Assembly (NCBI GenBank): GCA_012934845.2
Contig: WNNJ02002299.1
Location: 1 to 64,000, forward strand
Source: Pomphorhynchus laevis
Lineage: Eukaryota > Acanthocephala > Palaeacanthocephala > Echinorhynchida > Pomphorhynchidae
Direction of reading: 5' to 3'
DNA: 64,000 nt
How positions within the stretch are numbered: position 1 is the first letter of the stretch; the number at the start of each line of letters is the position of its first letter. The position numbers and the translations under genes are program-made. A model generated the notes under the pieces. That model saw only the letters and a program-made list of their open reading frames with translations. It made no database searches and was not told the origin of the DNA. This document shows positions 11,147-22,960 of this stretch, one piece after another.

Positions 11147-11257
11147 GTTATGTTAAGTACTTAAATAATTAATTGGCAAAGACAACTTTAAATTGACTTA
11201 GCGTTAATATTATTGATATTATATATGCTTAGCAAATATAAAAATCAATTTTTGATA

Positions 11258-11775
11258 CAACATGACGCTACTAATAAGCATAGATGGGTCTCATTAGCTG
11301 ATAACCCAGACCTACATTTCACGTTTCGATCCTTATTATCTGCTGACTGCGTACACTGGTGATCTGATTTGAACTCAGGGCGTCTGTATCGCGATTCGAC
11401 TAGGTTGGGTGCTTCAATGGTGTAGATAAACATTTCTGTATATTACTTTTGGTAGGGGATCGTATTCTAACGATCTATCAAAAATCTAATCTATGTGTGT
11501 GATCTACTAGCCGGATCACTGTTTTTCATGCTGCCACTTGCAATAAATGTGTTTTTTTAATTTAATTTGATCGGATCTGTGAGCAGAAATTCTTCTGATT
11601 GTGGCGCGATATTATCCTCACAGGTATTGTTCTTATTTTTGATACATCAGGAAGCTTCTAATCAGCCTGGGTGGATATAATCAGCTGCTGACTTATACCG
11701 ACATTCACGTTTCGACCCTTATTATCTGTTTGCTCCGTACACTGATGCTAATCGGATTCGAACTCAGAAACGTGG
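11258..11775 (-). repeat. tRNA-like SINE, two units head to tail
   Basis: Minus-strand copies of a repeat of about 400 bases. Its core includes a B-box-like GTTCGAATCC (here degraded) followed by GATCAGCACCAGTGTACG. Two partial units are joined near 11480. The cluster forms an inverted pair with the plus-strand copies that follow. Confidence 0.7.
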
Positions 11776-11784
11776 GTAGGTTTC

Positions 11785-12500
11785 TAATCAATCGCTAAAA
11801 TACGATCCCTTACCAAAATAATATACAAAAATGTATATCTACACCACTGGAGCAGCCAGCTTAGTATATGTAGCGTTGAATCGCGATACAGACGTCTTGA
11901 GTTTGAAGCCGTTCAGCACCGGTGGACAAAATAAGCTTATAATAACGGTCGGAATGTGAAATGTTGTTCTGGATCAGCAGTTGATGAGCCAGCTTGATTA
12001 GTAGCGTCCTGCTGTATCAAGAATAGGAACAATGCTGGTAAGAATAATGCCATGCCACGATTAGAAGAAATTAAGCCAGCAAGGACAATTAAGTTTAATT
12101 ATAAACGTTAATTTCAGTTGACAGCATGAAAAGCAGTGATTGGACTGGTAGATCACATATACGTAAGATTGGGTTCTAATATACCGTGAGATAACGTTCC
12201 CTATCAAAAATAATATACAGAAATGTATATGTACACCTCTGGATAAGCCATTCTAGTAGATGCAACGTTTAATCGCGGTACATACGTCCTGAATTCTAAT
12301 CCGATCAGCACCAGTGTACGGAGTAAGCTGATAATAAAGGTCGACACGTTAAATGCATATCTGTATCATCAACTAATGATACCCACCCAAATTGATTAGT
12401 ATTTTCCTGCTGTATCAAGAATGGGAACAATACCTGTGAGGATATTGTCGCGATACAATTAGACGAATTCCAGCTCACAGATGCAATCAAATTAAATAAA
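11785..12500 (+). repeat. tRNA-like SINE, two units in tandem
   Basis: Plus-strand copies start near 11790 and 12185 with TCCCTATCAAAAATAATATAC-like sequence. They then carry the tRNA-like core, a CCTGCTGTATCAAGAATxGG block and a tail with GATGCAATCAAATTAAAT. Both are diverged and the A/B boxes are imperfect. Confidence 0.7.
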
Positions 12501-14580
12501 AATCATTGTGAATTAAATTGCTGTCATAAATAATTATTAAGTCTACAGTACATACACTGAATGAAAAGAATATTACTACAAATTACAAGGTTATGCGGAA
12601 ATGACTGAATGCTTATTCGTAAAGCCTATCAATTTGCGAAATCTGCTGTAGCCAATATGATTACTTTTTATAAAGTAATTATTATAAAAATCTTTAAAGT
12701 TATTAAAGTATTAATTATTAAAGTCTTTAAAATAAAGACTTTAAAATAAATAATTAAGCTTCATTCGCTCCATTAATCAATAACATGTTGAATATGTCGG
12801 TGCAGTAAAATAGCGGAGTCTAGCACAAACGTGTATCGCCTTCATAATTAATGAGGTGATTCGATCTTCATAACTTAAATTACTTCAAGTTGAGGTTAGT
12901 TTCTATTTAACTTCATCGTTACATAGAATGTAGATTCATGAAGGGGATTTTGAGAATCACGTATGTAAAAGTTTTCGAAAAGCTTTATTCAATGCAATGA
13001 TAGCTGTATCGTAAGATTAACAATCGTCATCAGTTCGAAAATCGAGGATGATATCTGATTTACCTTACATTCTGCCTTCACAATGCGCGCGTAGTGCATT
13101 AAGAGACATTCAATCGATAAAAATTTGTTGATAAATAATTATCAAAACTAAATAATTATTTGTCAAATAACGATATTTAATATATTTTTTTTATATTTGA
13201 AAATTCGCATAAATAAATATTGTACTTCTTTCTCTCCACTAATAAATAATCCAATGAGTGAACAATCAATTTATAATATATCAGATAATGATTTATCTTC
13301 TGATATTTTTATCAAATATCAGAAGATTTTGATAAATAAAATCAATATAAATTAACATAATTGAACGATATTTGATAAAGTCGTGATATTCAATTCAATA
13401 AACCTCAAAATTTGTCAACCTCAAATTAAAGAATTAATTCGAGGTTGATTAATTAATTAATTATTTATTAATTAATATTAATTTATTAATTCTTTAATTT
13501 ATTAAAGAATTCAATAAACCATATTTGTTAACCTTGAAAATATGTAAAAATTGACTAGATCTCTGTACCTCAAAATGTTTCTTTATTCAGACAAAACATC
13601 AAAAATTTTAATCAAATTTTAATAGAAACTAATGATAGATATGATAAGCGGGAATCGAAATGCATCACACCTGAATTATCATCAAATTTACGGATAAAAT
13701 ATCAATGTGTAAAATTATGGAGTACATAAAAATTATAAGCCAGTAAATAAGTTCAATGAAATTCGGAATATCATTTACGTAGGCTACAGAATGCAACTTC
13801 TAAAAGATAAAATCAAACTTAGTGATGAGATTAAATGAAATTACCAAGAAAAATAGGACAATAACAAAAATTAAAAATACTACACCAAATTAAAGATTTA
13901 ACTCTAGCAAAGTTTACTTTAAAAACTGTTGGAATCTCTTGGAATAAGAAATAAATGACAAATTCTCAATTCTAACGATAAAGTGTAAGTTAGAATCCTG
14001 GACGCCTTTTATGTGATTTTATTATATTTTCTTACACATTAATTTTTAACATTTTTCTATTGATAGTAGAAGTAAATGATCGAGAGCTAAATAAAATTAT
14101 TATATAATAGTATTGTTGTGTCTAAATGGCTATCGATCAAATTACAAAATTTTACGGCGTATTCTGAGTGTTTTAAAAATAATATAAACTTGATTCTTCT
14201 TAGTTCATTTCCATATACTTCTTAGGTATAGATTAATTTGTAGTTTAGTTAAATGGTTACCATTATTTTTAAATGTTACGACTTAAATTGTTTTGACTTA
14301 TCAAAATATTTAAGATTTATATTAATTCAATTTTGTACATATTATATTTCACTCGTATAATTAAAGCGTTAGATGCTTCAAACAACTGTTTAGAACTCTT
14401 AACTGTTTGGCTCCAATTAATAGCCAAATAAGTGTGTGGCTCCTAATTGCAGAAATCGCCAATATTTACAAAAATAACAGGGAATAAAGATTTTGTTAAA
14501 TAAAAATACAACCTCTAAAAAATTTTAAAAATAAAAACAGCAGAAACAGAAAAGAAAAGATAACAAGGTCAGACACTATG
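12500..14580. other. no gene seen, AT-rich
   Basis: AT-rich with short palindromic TTAATTAATTA runs near 13440-13500. No coding frame or known element recognised. Confidence 0.6.
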
Positions 14581-14583
14581 TAA

Positions 14584-14696
14584 TTTCAATCTTCTTATTT
14601 CAATCTTCACGGTCAATCCTACACGCCGCTCTCCGATTGCACTACCCGGGGAATTTCCCCAGTCAATCCAACACGCCGCTCTCCGACTGAACTACC
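14584..14696 (-). repeat. two tandem tRNA-like half units at a LINE 3' end
   Basis: On the minus strand, CTCGGGTAGTTCAGTCGGAG and AGCGGCGTGTTGGATTGAC are followed by a second copy about 53 bases on (GGGTAGTGCAATCGGAGAGC). GGTAGTTCAGTCGGAGAGCG resembles the D-arm and A box of a tRNA. No T-arm or B box follows, so this is not a tRNA gene. A short repeat, GAAGATTGAAATAAGAAG, ends the element near 14584. Confidence 0.6.
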
Positions 14697-14937
14697 CGAG
14701 GACTTTCACCACACCCGAAGAATCCAATCGAGGTGGACTATGCTCGGTAATCGCAAAATAAGGAGCTTCAGAAACCTTAGTCTTTGCTCAATGAGACGTC
14801 CTCTCGAAAAGAAGACTAATCCCGAAATAGCCCAAGTATCCCAGAGACGCACTTGGGTTTTTCCATTCAACGGCATATGCTGAGCCCATTTTAGGGCCAA
14901 CCTTGCCTTCTTCAAAATACATTAAAGTCTATCCAGG

Positions 14938-16429
14938 TCACCTTTCGCTGACCTGTTCACAGTAACGGCGAACGCCATATATTTTACTCGACGTGTGAAG
15001 GTTGGGAGTGGTTGATTCGCAATTATAGAGGATAAAGCTGTGAGTGCTAATCTCTTTATTTTTTTTGGTGGCAGGGGCGACATGAAAGACGACCACCTGC
15101 GATTTCGAGGAGTTCAAAATAAGATTGGACATGGTCAACTGGTATTTTAATCTTAAAAAGAAACGATTTATATTCGAGACTACATAATTGCACCTGCGTC
15201 CAGAGAACAGGGTTGTGGTATCATCAGCGTAAACCGCTAGATGCTGATCACGTTTTAATATCTTATATAATTCGATGGAGGCAGCAAGATATAAGATTAG
15301 AGAAAGTTTTGAGCATTGGGGCACAACCTTAATAGAGTACAGCGGGCGTGCATCAGCGTCGTCTTCATAGTAGAACCGCTTGGTGTACAGCAATATCTCC
15401 ACCCTATTAACAATTCTCGCAGGCAACCCAAGGGACCTGAGAAAAGTGATAACGAAGGGAATGGAGATGCGGTCAAATGCAGCAGAAAAATAAAAACAGC
15501 CACGGCAAGTTGATGACTGTTATCTTGACAAAACTGATGCACTTCACCAATTACTGAATGGACCGAGCGCCCTTTGACAAACCCAAAATCTTAGTGAGAT
15601 TAGATTACTCGTAATAAAATGATCGCGGATTTTACGCGCAAGCGCTTTTTCGTAGATGGAGATGAGGGAGTTCAGAATCGAAATGGGCCGCAGGTCTTTA
15701 GGAAATAAGACCGGATTACGTTTGTGTAAAAAAATTCTGCGACTTATATTGATGCCGGCTACATTGGATGGTGAGGCTAAAAGCATTGTGACGGCCACCT
15801 ATCTTCTTTGATCAGTAGTCAAATGCTGACAGACCCGAGAAGATAGTGAAGCGACGGATTTGTAGGTCCCCGGAAGTAGACTCTAAGATTTAAGGATATA
15901 TGCAACAGATAAGTCCCTGCTCCTAAAACCACCCCAAGACGGGATTGGTTGGGGAGATTGAGTGGCTCCATAGTTATGAAGGGATAGTGACTCTTCCAAT
16001 ACTCTGTCAAGGCCAATGCTCCCAATCCAAGCCACAGCCCTATCGTTCCAGCAGCCAAACTTCTCTTTATTGAGTATCTTCCAAAAGGATTCATTCGAGA
16101 GGGCCTGTCTGTCAGAAACAGAGATTGGGAAGGTGTAGCACTTTAGCTAAGACCTTGAGTTTTGTTAGAGTGGGATTGTAAATACGGCCTTTATAGGTAG
16201 TCGAAAACAACGCTGTAGCTTGCGATGAGAGGTAGTTATTAAATTCGGTCAAACTCTCATTACCAATTCTGGGGCAAAGTTGAATAGCTGCCTGAAAGAA
16301 AGACACTCTGATGGGATCAAAATGAAACCTCCTTCTAAGCAACTTATATTCCTCTATCCGCAAACGAATTAGGTTATGAGAGGTGGTCTGTTGTTGGCGT
16401 GACTGCTCAGTACAGATGGGTTTCAACAA
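14938..16429 (-). pseudogene. LINE ORF2 reverse transcriptase, degraded
   Basis: Minus-strand pieces: a pre-RT region with RIEEYKLLRRRFHFDP (about 16350), then LRPISILNSLISIYEKALARKI (about 15690, RT motif with RPIS), a palm segment in several frames (15300-15540), and LAVYADDTTTLFSG (about 15210) followed by LILNSSKSQVVVF. YADD is the catalytic box. At least four frame changes are needed to read through, so no full protein can be made. Confidence 0.7.
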
Positions 16430-16763
16430 CCATATCTTATGAAGCAGTAATATGTTGAGGAGCTAATTAGTTGTTGAGCAATGAAAGGTGGGGGACGGTG
16501 GTTTGTGAATAAGATATTCGTTTTTAGCTCTGCGGAGCGCTGCATTAATACAACGACCAGTTATGTCGTTGAAATCAGCAAGTAACATGTCATAGCCATT
16601 TCCCAAAATACGATTTAGGAGTTCACGGTTTTTGTGAATCTCCCCTGGACGGATGTAGATATTGGCTATACTGATGCGTTTACCGTTTTTACAGATTGAT
16701 ATAGCTAAACAAGACAGGGATGTGCAAGAGTAGTTTTACAGGAGGGAAGATCTCATGGTACAT

Positions 16764-16988
16764 TTAACTAGGTTTAAAAGACCTCGAGAAGAAGAGGAAT
16801 GAGGTGGGGCTATGTACGGAGTATAGATTATGGATAAATCGAGTAATGTCCTGGGGGAGACAGATAGACCGCTTCTCCTGAAGGACTATAACATCTGCAT
16901 CTCTACCAGATAAAAAACTAAGGGCAGGAGCACCTTCCGAATTCCACTGAAGGATATTTAGTGAAAATGGATCTTGATTACTTTTCAT
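16764..16988 (-). pseudogene. LINE ORF2 AP endonuclease, N-terminal remnant
   Basis: NILQWNSEGAPALSFL and DADVIVLQEKR match the first two blocks of the LINE AP endonuclease (ILQWN, L-x-E catalytic Glu). The remaining endonuclease blocks between here and 16430 are not readable in one frame. Confidence 0.7.
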
Positions 16989-17379
16989 TTTATTGATTTA
17001 GCTGGAGTGAGATGCCTCTTCCTAGTCCAAACCAGGAGTGAGAATGTTTCCCTTCACACCCCTAGCCTGAATAGGGTGAGGCACTTGCTCATCGGGCATA
17101 TCATCATATCCCATAGTAGATCTGGGATTGACCACAGTCCAGTTGTTCTGGTCTATCTTAGCTAGTTTTAAAGATGCGACTGTTGGAAATGTACCAATCC
17201 TTTTGTTTGAAGTTTACCTCTTGTTATTAGTCTTTGTTGCGGTAGGTAGGTTTAGATTTTGTAATAGATTTCTCAATGATTCATTAATCATAGCTTCAAC
17301 TGCAGACATTGCTGCTTTTAATCTGCAGTCAATGTAGTATGTCATATCTGTGTCGTTGGACTTTGTGTCAGAATTAGTT

Positions 17380-18068
17380 TCAATTATCGTCTGTTTGGAA
17401 GCTTGAGAAAAAAATCAAGTCGTTGCCATTATGTATCTTGTTTCGATTTGTATTCTTTGAATGCCCTGCATTTGCGGGACCGTGTTGGGTGGTTCCCACT
17501 ACAGTTTGAGCACTTTGCTTCGAGCAGACATTTGTCGTGATTGTCGGTGGAACCGAATATTCCACAAGTTTGTAGGCTCATGCATTGCTGGCACATTGCC
17601 CCCATTGATAGCAGGTGCTGCAGTGGATGTAAGTCAATGACTCCGTATCCAGTAATGTAAAAGTCAAAAATTGCCCCAAAAATGGGGTAAACTTTAAACG
17701 CGAAAGCCGCGACGCGTCATCCAAAGATGCATGAGCGAAGGCTATAGGAATATAATTACCTTTTTTATCATTTATAAAGCGTATTTTAGATATGTTGAAC
17801 AGTTTTTCAAGTGAGATTATGTCATCATTTGAGAGAAACGTATGCATATTGTTAATCTTCAACGATGCCTTAATAGGGTGGAAGTCAATTGTACCTTTGT
17901 CAAGGTAATTATTTTGAAAATAATAAACGTATGCTTTTGCAAGGTCTTCTGTATAAAACGAGATCTTGATTTCATTCTTGTAATATTTGGTCGAATTAAA
18001 TATAATTCTATTTTCGAATTGAAGTGAGAAATTTTATAAGAAAACATAAAATAAGTTCTTTCTTTCAA
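17380..18068 (-). pseudogene. LINE ORF1 nucleic-acid-binding protein with zinc knuckles, degraded
   Basis: The first part (17578-17862) includes ISKIRFINDKKGNYIPIAF and LDTESLTYIHCSTCYQWGQC. In the next frame comes KCSNCSGNHPTRSRKC (17440-17520), a typical CCHC knuckle pair of LINE ORF1 proteins, which bind element RNA. One frame change separates the two. Confidence 0.65.
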
Positions 18069-18069
18069 T

Positions 18070-18790
18070 CGGAACCAGTAGTTTAATGATGATACAATTT
18101 GTAGTTTTAGGAATGGGGGAAGTTCCCCTTCCTTTTTTGTTCAAAAAAAAAGAAACTTTACTTACCTTGTTCATCTCTTGCTCGGATATCTTTTCAGTTC
18201 TTCCTCTTACAAAAATTTCAAAGTGTTGACCTTGGACAACTTATCGTTAGCCGAAGCAATAATATTAATTTCCACTTAAATCATCAATTGGTGACGCAAG
18301 GACAATGTGTATTTCAACATAAACCTTTCAAGCGGTGAACAAATTGATGAGGACTCGTCAAGAAATGATCACTCTAATACAGCAGAATAAATACACGTCT
18401 CCCGACATAGAAATGTACTTATTGTGTTAAATGGCGACGACATGACTTTGAAAGAAGTTATTGTAGTTAATCAGTACCTACTTCAACGAATTCCATCATG
18501 AAATGTGCAAAACTATTCAAGAAACGCTGAAAATACTCCATACATTCCTATTTTTGTAGTGATCAACTACAAGAATTACTAGATGTAGCTCATGTACTTC
18601 AACGAAAGTGCATACTAAATCCCAACGTACTCAAATAAGTTGCCTAATAACTTAGCGTAATTTGATAATAACCCTTCTCGATATTGATTAAATCTGACAA
18701 TAAAACCGCTGCCAGAAATGTGAAAGTTCCAAATTTCTGAAGATCAAATCAGCTAACTGAGTCTACGTATTTAATATAATTATAAACTAA
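18070..18790. other. no gene seen; PLE2 terminus at 18735-18785
   Basis: Mostly unassigned. Near 18750 lies AAATCAGCTAACTGAGTC followed by TACGTATTTAATAT, the inverted terminus of the PLE2 3' repeat found elsewhere. Confidence 0.5.
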
Positions 18791-18794
18791 ACAA

Positions 18795-19545
18795 AGCAGG
18801 AACGTGGTAACAGTGGCTACAAGCTTCTCTACTATGGTACGATGGGAACTAGCAGCGGAGTAGGTATTGCAATTTCTGATCGACTCCGTGATTCAGTTAT
18901 GGAGGTCAGTCGCTACACCGATCGACTCATGAAAATAAGCATTGCAACTGCGGACCGATTAGCTCACATTTTCTCCGCATATGCACCACAGACTGGACGC
19001 AGTGAGATGGAGAAAGATGCCTTCTGGGAAACGCTAGACGCTCACACACGGGAAATCTCTCCTGCAGACATCATCATAATTGCTGGAGATCTCAACGGAC
19101 ATGTCAGGCAAACTGCTGATGGATCTCCATGCCATGGTGGCAAAGGCCATGGTCGACGGAATAAGGATGGAGAACGAATAATTGAGTTTGCTGACTCGCA
19201 TGATCTCGTTATTACCAATACATGGTTCATCAAGCGATCCACGCAGCTCCCAACATATTACAGCACGAACATTAAAACCCAAATCGATTATATTCTCGTG
19301 CGACGTAAAAACTTGTCCACTGTAACTAATGTCAAGGCCTTACCATACGAGACACTAACAACGCAACACCGCCCAATAATTGCAGTCATGAAAATCAAGC
19401 CACCGCAGCAAAACGTGATGGAAAATCGCACGGGACCATCAAGAACCAAATGGTGGAATTTTGGCGATAGGGAAGCAGAGATAATCTCGAGGATACGGCT
19501 TCCCGAAGTAACCACAGTTGAAGAAACGTGAAGCATGACTGCTCC
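18795..19545 (+). mobile_element. RTE-type LINE endonuclease fragment
   Basis: An open frame of 229 residues from 18842 covers most of an AP endonuclease: GVGIAISDRL, FSAYAPQTGRSEMEKDAFW (about residue 45), GDLNGHV (about 83), RNKDGERIIEFA, TQIDYILVRR (about 146) and TTQHRPIIAVMKIK (catalytic His near the end). Upstream, YKLLYYGT reads into it from about 18800. The match to RTE/BovB-like endonucleases is strong. The RT is missing: at about 19545 the sequence changes to the minus-strand element that follows. The conserved catalytic residues and open frame suggest a fairly young copy. Confidence 0.85.
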
Positions 19546-19569
19546 AAGATTTCCTCTCATGAGTGATAT

Positions 19570-22430
19570 TGATATTCGTTGAAAGAGCCGTGCAGATGCG
19601 ATGCTGTATGGTAGAGATGATCGGATTGCTAAGGATCGGGCGAGTCGTCTGATGATTTTCTACCCTTCCATATTCCAGCCGCCGTGACACTCCAAGACTG
19701 CAGGTATGAAGTTATATCCCGCCTCAATCATTTTAGCACGGTACTTCCTATCTTTGACCGATGATGCGTAGTACGCAGCTGCATAGCTGACTGGCGAAGA
19801 AAGGGTTTCTGTAGTGGATGTGTTACCGCGAATTCTATGGTATCTGAAGATTCTTGTAGATTTTGGACAAGGTTGCGAACCTCGCAACCCACATGCATTC
19901 CTGCTGATTGTGCCGCCTGGAGAACGACGTCAGGAATTCCATTATGACGCATTCCTGGAAAATCACCGTAGTTGCAAGTTAGTACATGGAAGACCTCAGC
20001 ATCTGCGTTTCGAAAACATCGACTACAACGGTAGTCACTTGGAGCTATTTACAAGCCTAACCACATTCTTAAAAGAATTGTAAATTCTTGGTCGGTAAGA
20101 GCTAGGCCGAGACTTCGATTTGGGGCGCATTGTAACCATGCGTTCGCATGTGGCTGTGATACTGCTATTAGTCTGTCCCTTGTCCAATCATCTCCAGTGT
20201 CTAATAGATTTTTCCGCTTCTCTGAGTCGATTTTGAACGATATTTGATGTTGTCTTGTGGATGAAGCCTGTTGTTCCACTTCTGCTCCGTGTAGCACAAG
20301 TATTTCATTCCCGTTTACAAAGCCCGGAAATGTATTTGGATCCTGGTTCACAAACGCGGCCACTGTGCTGACGCTTGCTGTAAAGGCTGCCGCTATGTGT
20401 TTGTTTGTACTCCTAAGTTCCAGACCGCTCATTTTTAGTGTGAGCTCAACTTGAAGTCGTGTTCGCGCTGACAGTTGTATTGAAGCGATGATTTCCATCG
20501 CCCGTATCACAGCATTATCAAACTGCTTACAGAAAAGTTCGGTGCTTGCAGGATCTACATTCCTCATTAGGAATGCTATCCGTTGAGTGGAAGCACAGTG
20601 GCGCAATAGCAGGTAAGCCACATGAGCGTCCGGAAGCGACGCAACAAGCTCTGTGTCATTTACTAGGTTTGGTAAGCAACTATTTATGAGATATGCTTCT
20701 ACAAACTCTTGCGAACCAATTGGGCATCCCAAAATAGTGAAATTGCCGTCAGTCTTGGTATGTGGAGAGTGAGTCCATCCTGTCTGCGTTGAGATAATTG
20801 CTTCTGTATGGCCTATTAATTCGGTTTTTTGCCAATTCATTGATAGTCCGATTTTTCCAGCTCATTTGCAATCATGTTTAATGTGATAGCAACTGCCTTA
20901 AGTTCACCTCCAATTATTCCATCGCCTAAATACCACTTGTTAAAACCGATACCTGTGATCGAGTCGACTTTCCGAATAATCGGTTGGATGGCCAGTGCGA
21001 AAAGGTATGGGCCCAGAGGGTCCCCTTGTTGTACTCCTGCTGACAATGTAAGACTTTTTGCTGCTCCAAATCGTAATTTGGATGGTTGCGAGTAGCACCA
21101 TTTGATCCACGGTCCGATAGAAGGTGCTTCAATGTCGAATGCGTCAATGAAGCATTACCTGTCAACTGTATTAAATGCGTTCGAAACATCTACTTTCGCC
21201 CATACCCAATTTTCCGAGGTGTGCATCTGTTCGTGCAATCGTCGAACCTGGTGAATTATTAAATCCGCGTCATTTGCCACTGCAACACCGGCCTGTTGTG
21301 GTTGAAATATTTGAGTGAACTTATCGCGCATCTTCGTGCAAATACACATTGCACACACCCTCCGTAACAATTCTCCTGCCGCTATTGGGCGTATACCTTT
21401 ATTTGGTTTTTCTAGAGCGATAAGATCTGCACCCGCAAAAATATCGAGATATATCTACAGGAAGGTATCCGGATGCCATATAATTTATCAGATGTGTCAG
21501 GCGGCTTAGAAGCTTTCCAGACTGATCCGCTGTGATCATGTCTTGTAGGTGTTCGGCTCTTAAACCGAAACAACCTGGTGACGATGCAGAGGGGAATGAG
21601 AAAATTGAATCACGAACGGTACCCGATTCGATGACAATACCGTGTTCTGCCATTGGGATTTAGGTTATAATACCTTTACCGGGTGGGTGCAAATCTGTGA
21701 GCTTACGGTGTGTCTGTTCTGTGAACGGCGCCAGCCGTGACGAAGATATTTGTTTCTTTGCTTTGCCGTAGTTTCCCTGTCGTACAAGTTCGATTGTCAT
21801 TGTCTTTGATTTGTCGTATTTATGTCAGGTCGTTTGTTGAGCACAAACATGCGTAAGGAAGGAAGTGTCAAACTGCCTGTTTTCTGCTGACTTTAGTGCA
21901 TTCTCTATATGTTTTCGTACATTTCGGTGATCACCTGAATGAGCTGATAGGCAACCTTTTGCGAATCCCAAAAGACTAGTCCAGCTATATGGCGATTTAT
22001 GTTCTAGTGCCTCCTCAATAAGATTGGTAAAAATGCGAGCTGCTTTATTTCGTAAACTCCAAGGGATTCGTCTTACTGTCAGCGTAGGTGATGCCCAAAT
22101 ACGGTCAAGCATTTCATATGCGTTCAAATTGTGGGAAACGTCGTTGGTCGAAGCCATTTCAGATCGTTTGTAGGTTTGACGTTCGGTTGTAAGTTTGACA
22201 TGGGAGGAAATATTGGGTGTGTAATCAGCAATCGAAGCGCAGCTAGTGTCTGAGCACCGAACCCTAAAACTCTTGTGAAAACGTACATTTCCGAATTTTG
22301 TAAGTGCGATTGGCCTGTTACAACGCTGGCAAATACCAAGCTTTGCCCCTTCCATTCGCCAAGGGGTTTTCGACTGCAATGTGTTGTTGATTTTATGAAA
22401 CACGCGAAGTCTCCAGTTACAGATGATATT
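19570..22430 (-). mobile_element. LINE-type retroelement, second RT family, degraded
   Basis: Minus-strand blocks in order: CQRCNRPIALTKFGNVRFH (about 22330, Cys-rich start), an Arg-rich linker, SSPGCFGLRAEHLQDMI (about 21560), KVDVSNAFNTVDR (motif A, about 21170), SAGVQQGDPLGPYLFALA (about 21020), then WYLGDGIIGG where the catalytic DD box would lie. A long conserved tail follows (20049-20840, with LLRHCASTQRIAFLMRN and HANAWLQCAPN), and CSRCFRNADAEVFHVLTC near 19990 (Cys/His end). GLRAEHL, QQGDPLGP and the C-terminal Cys cluster mark an RT family related to, but distinct from, family X. The catalytic Asp pair is altered and frames shift several times. Confidence 0.75.
20049..20840 (-). pseudogene. 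thumb/C-terminal domain of the 19.6-22.4 kb retroelement
   Basis: The longest open stretch of that element, 263 residues. It holds GNFTILGCPIGSQEFVEAYL, VAYLLLRHCASTQRIAFLMR and a LRMWLGL end. It follows the RT palm directly on the minus strand. No catalytic motif of its own is seen. Confidence 0.7.
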
Positions 22431-22549
22431 AGATGATACTTACTTATTAGATGTCACTTACAGATGATATTAGATGATTTACGTCACTCTATTTAGTATT
22501 ATATTTACTTTAGATTGTATGTTATTTTATCACAAAATTTTTTTAAGGT

Positions 22550-22960
22550 TATAATATTAAAAATAAATTTAAAATCATTAGCGGAAAATTTTTATGGATG
22601 GGTAATAAATATTATACTTTGTATTAGAATAAGATACTAGATAATCAAATTTAATCAGAGCAAATACGTCATTAGCATGTAAGTAGAGCTGCTGTCATGT
22701 TAGATTGAGGAACAGGAGCTAACACCTGATTAATTAGCGAAATTAATACGCTAATTAATTAAATCGTATAAGCGGAAATATATCATTAACACGTATTTTG
22801 GACAATTGTTATGCTGTAGTTTAAGAAAAGCGATCGAAACCTGATAGCATAGCAGTTACTTCAGATGACCTCTAATCTTAATCCTAATACATCGTCTGTT
22901 ATTTATTAGTCAACTCACAATAATTGAACGTTAAATGTTTAAAAATTCTTATCTTATAAA
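22550..22960 (+). mobile_element. PLE2 3' repeat, two partial copies
   Basis: TTTTTATGGATGGGTAATAAA and TACTTTGTATTAGAATAAGA near 22590-22640 match the end of the PLE2 coding region and its 3' repeat at 51.27 kb. A second partial copy at 22770-22930 keeps GAAACCTGATAGCATAGCAG and TCTGTTATTTATTAGTCAA. Pseudoknot stem 2 is intact in it (22806-22813 with 22848-22855). Confidence 0.7.

Larger units (their letters stand above)
14697..18068 (-). mobile_element. APE-type LINE with ORF1 and ORF2, degraded
   Basis: A minus-strand element with ORF1 (18068-17380), an AP endonuclease start (16988-16764), a connecting region and an RT (15798-14938). Its 3' end is the tRNA-like repeat at 14584-14696. The layout fits the R1/LOA/I/Jockey side of the LINE tree. 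The exact clade is not assigned. Many frame breaks; the endonuclease is largely deleted or scrambled. Confidence 0.75.

Noticed and set aside
14584-14696. Real tRNA gene
   Set aside because: Only a D-arm/A-box-like half is present, in two copies; no anticodon arm or T-arm can be completed.
19034-19690. Minus-strand frames opposite the RTE endonuclease
   Set aside because: Shadows of the plus-strand coding frame; no domain of their own.
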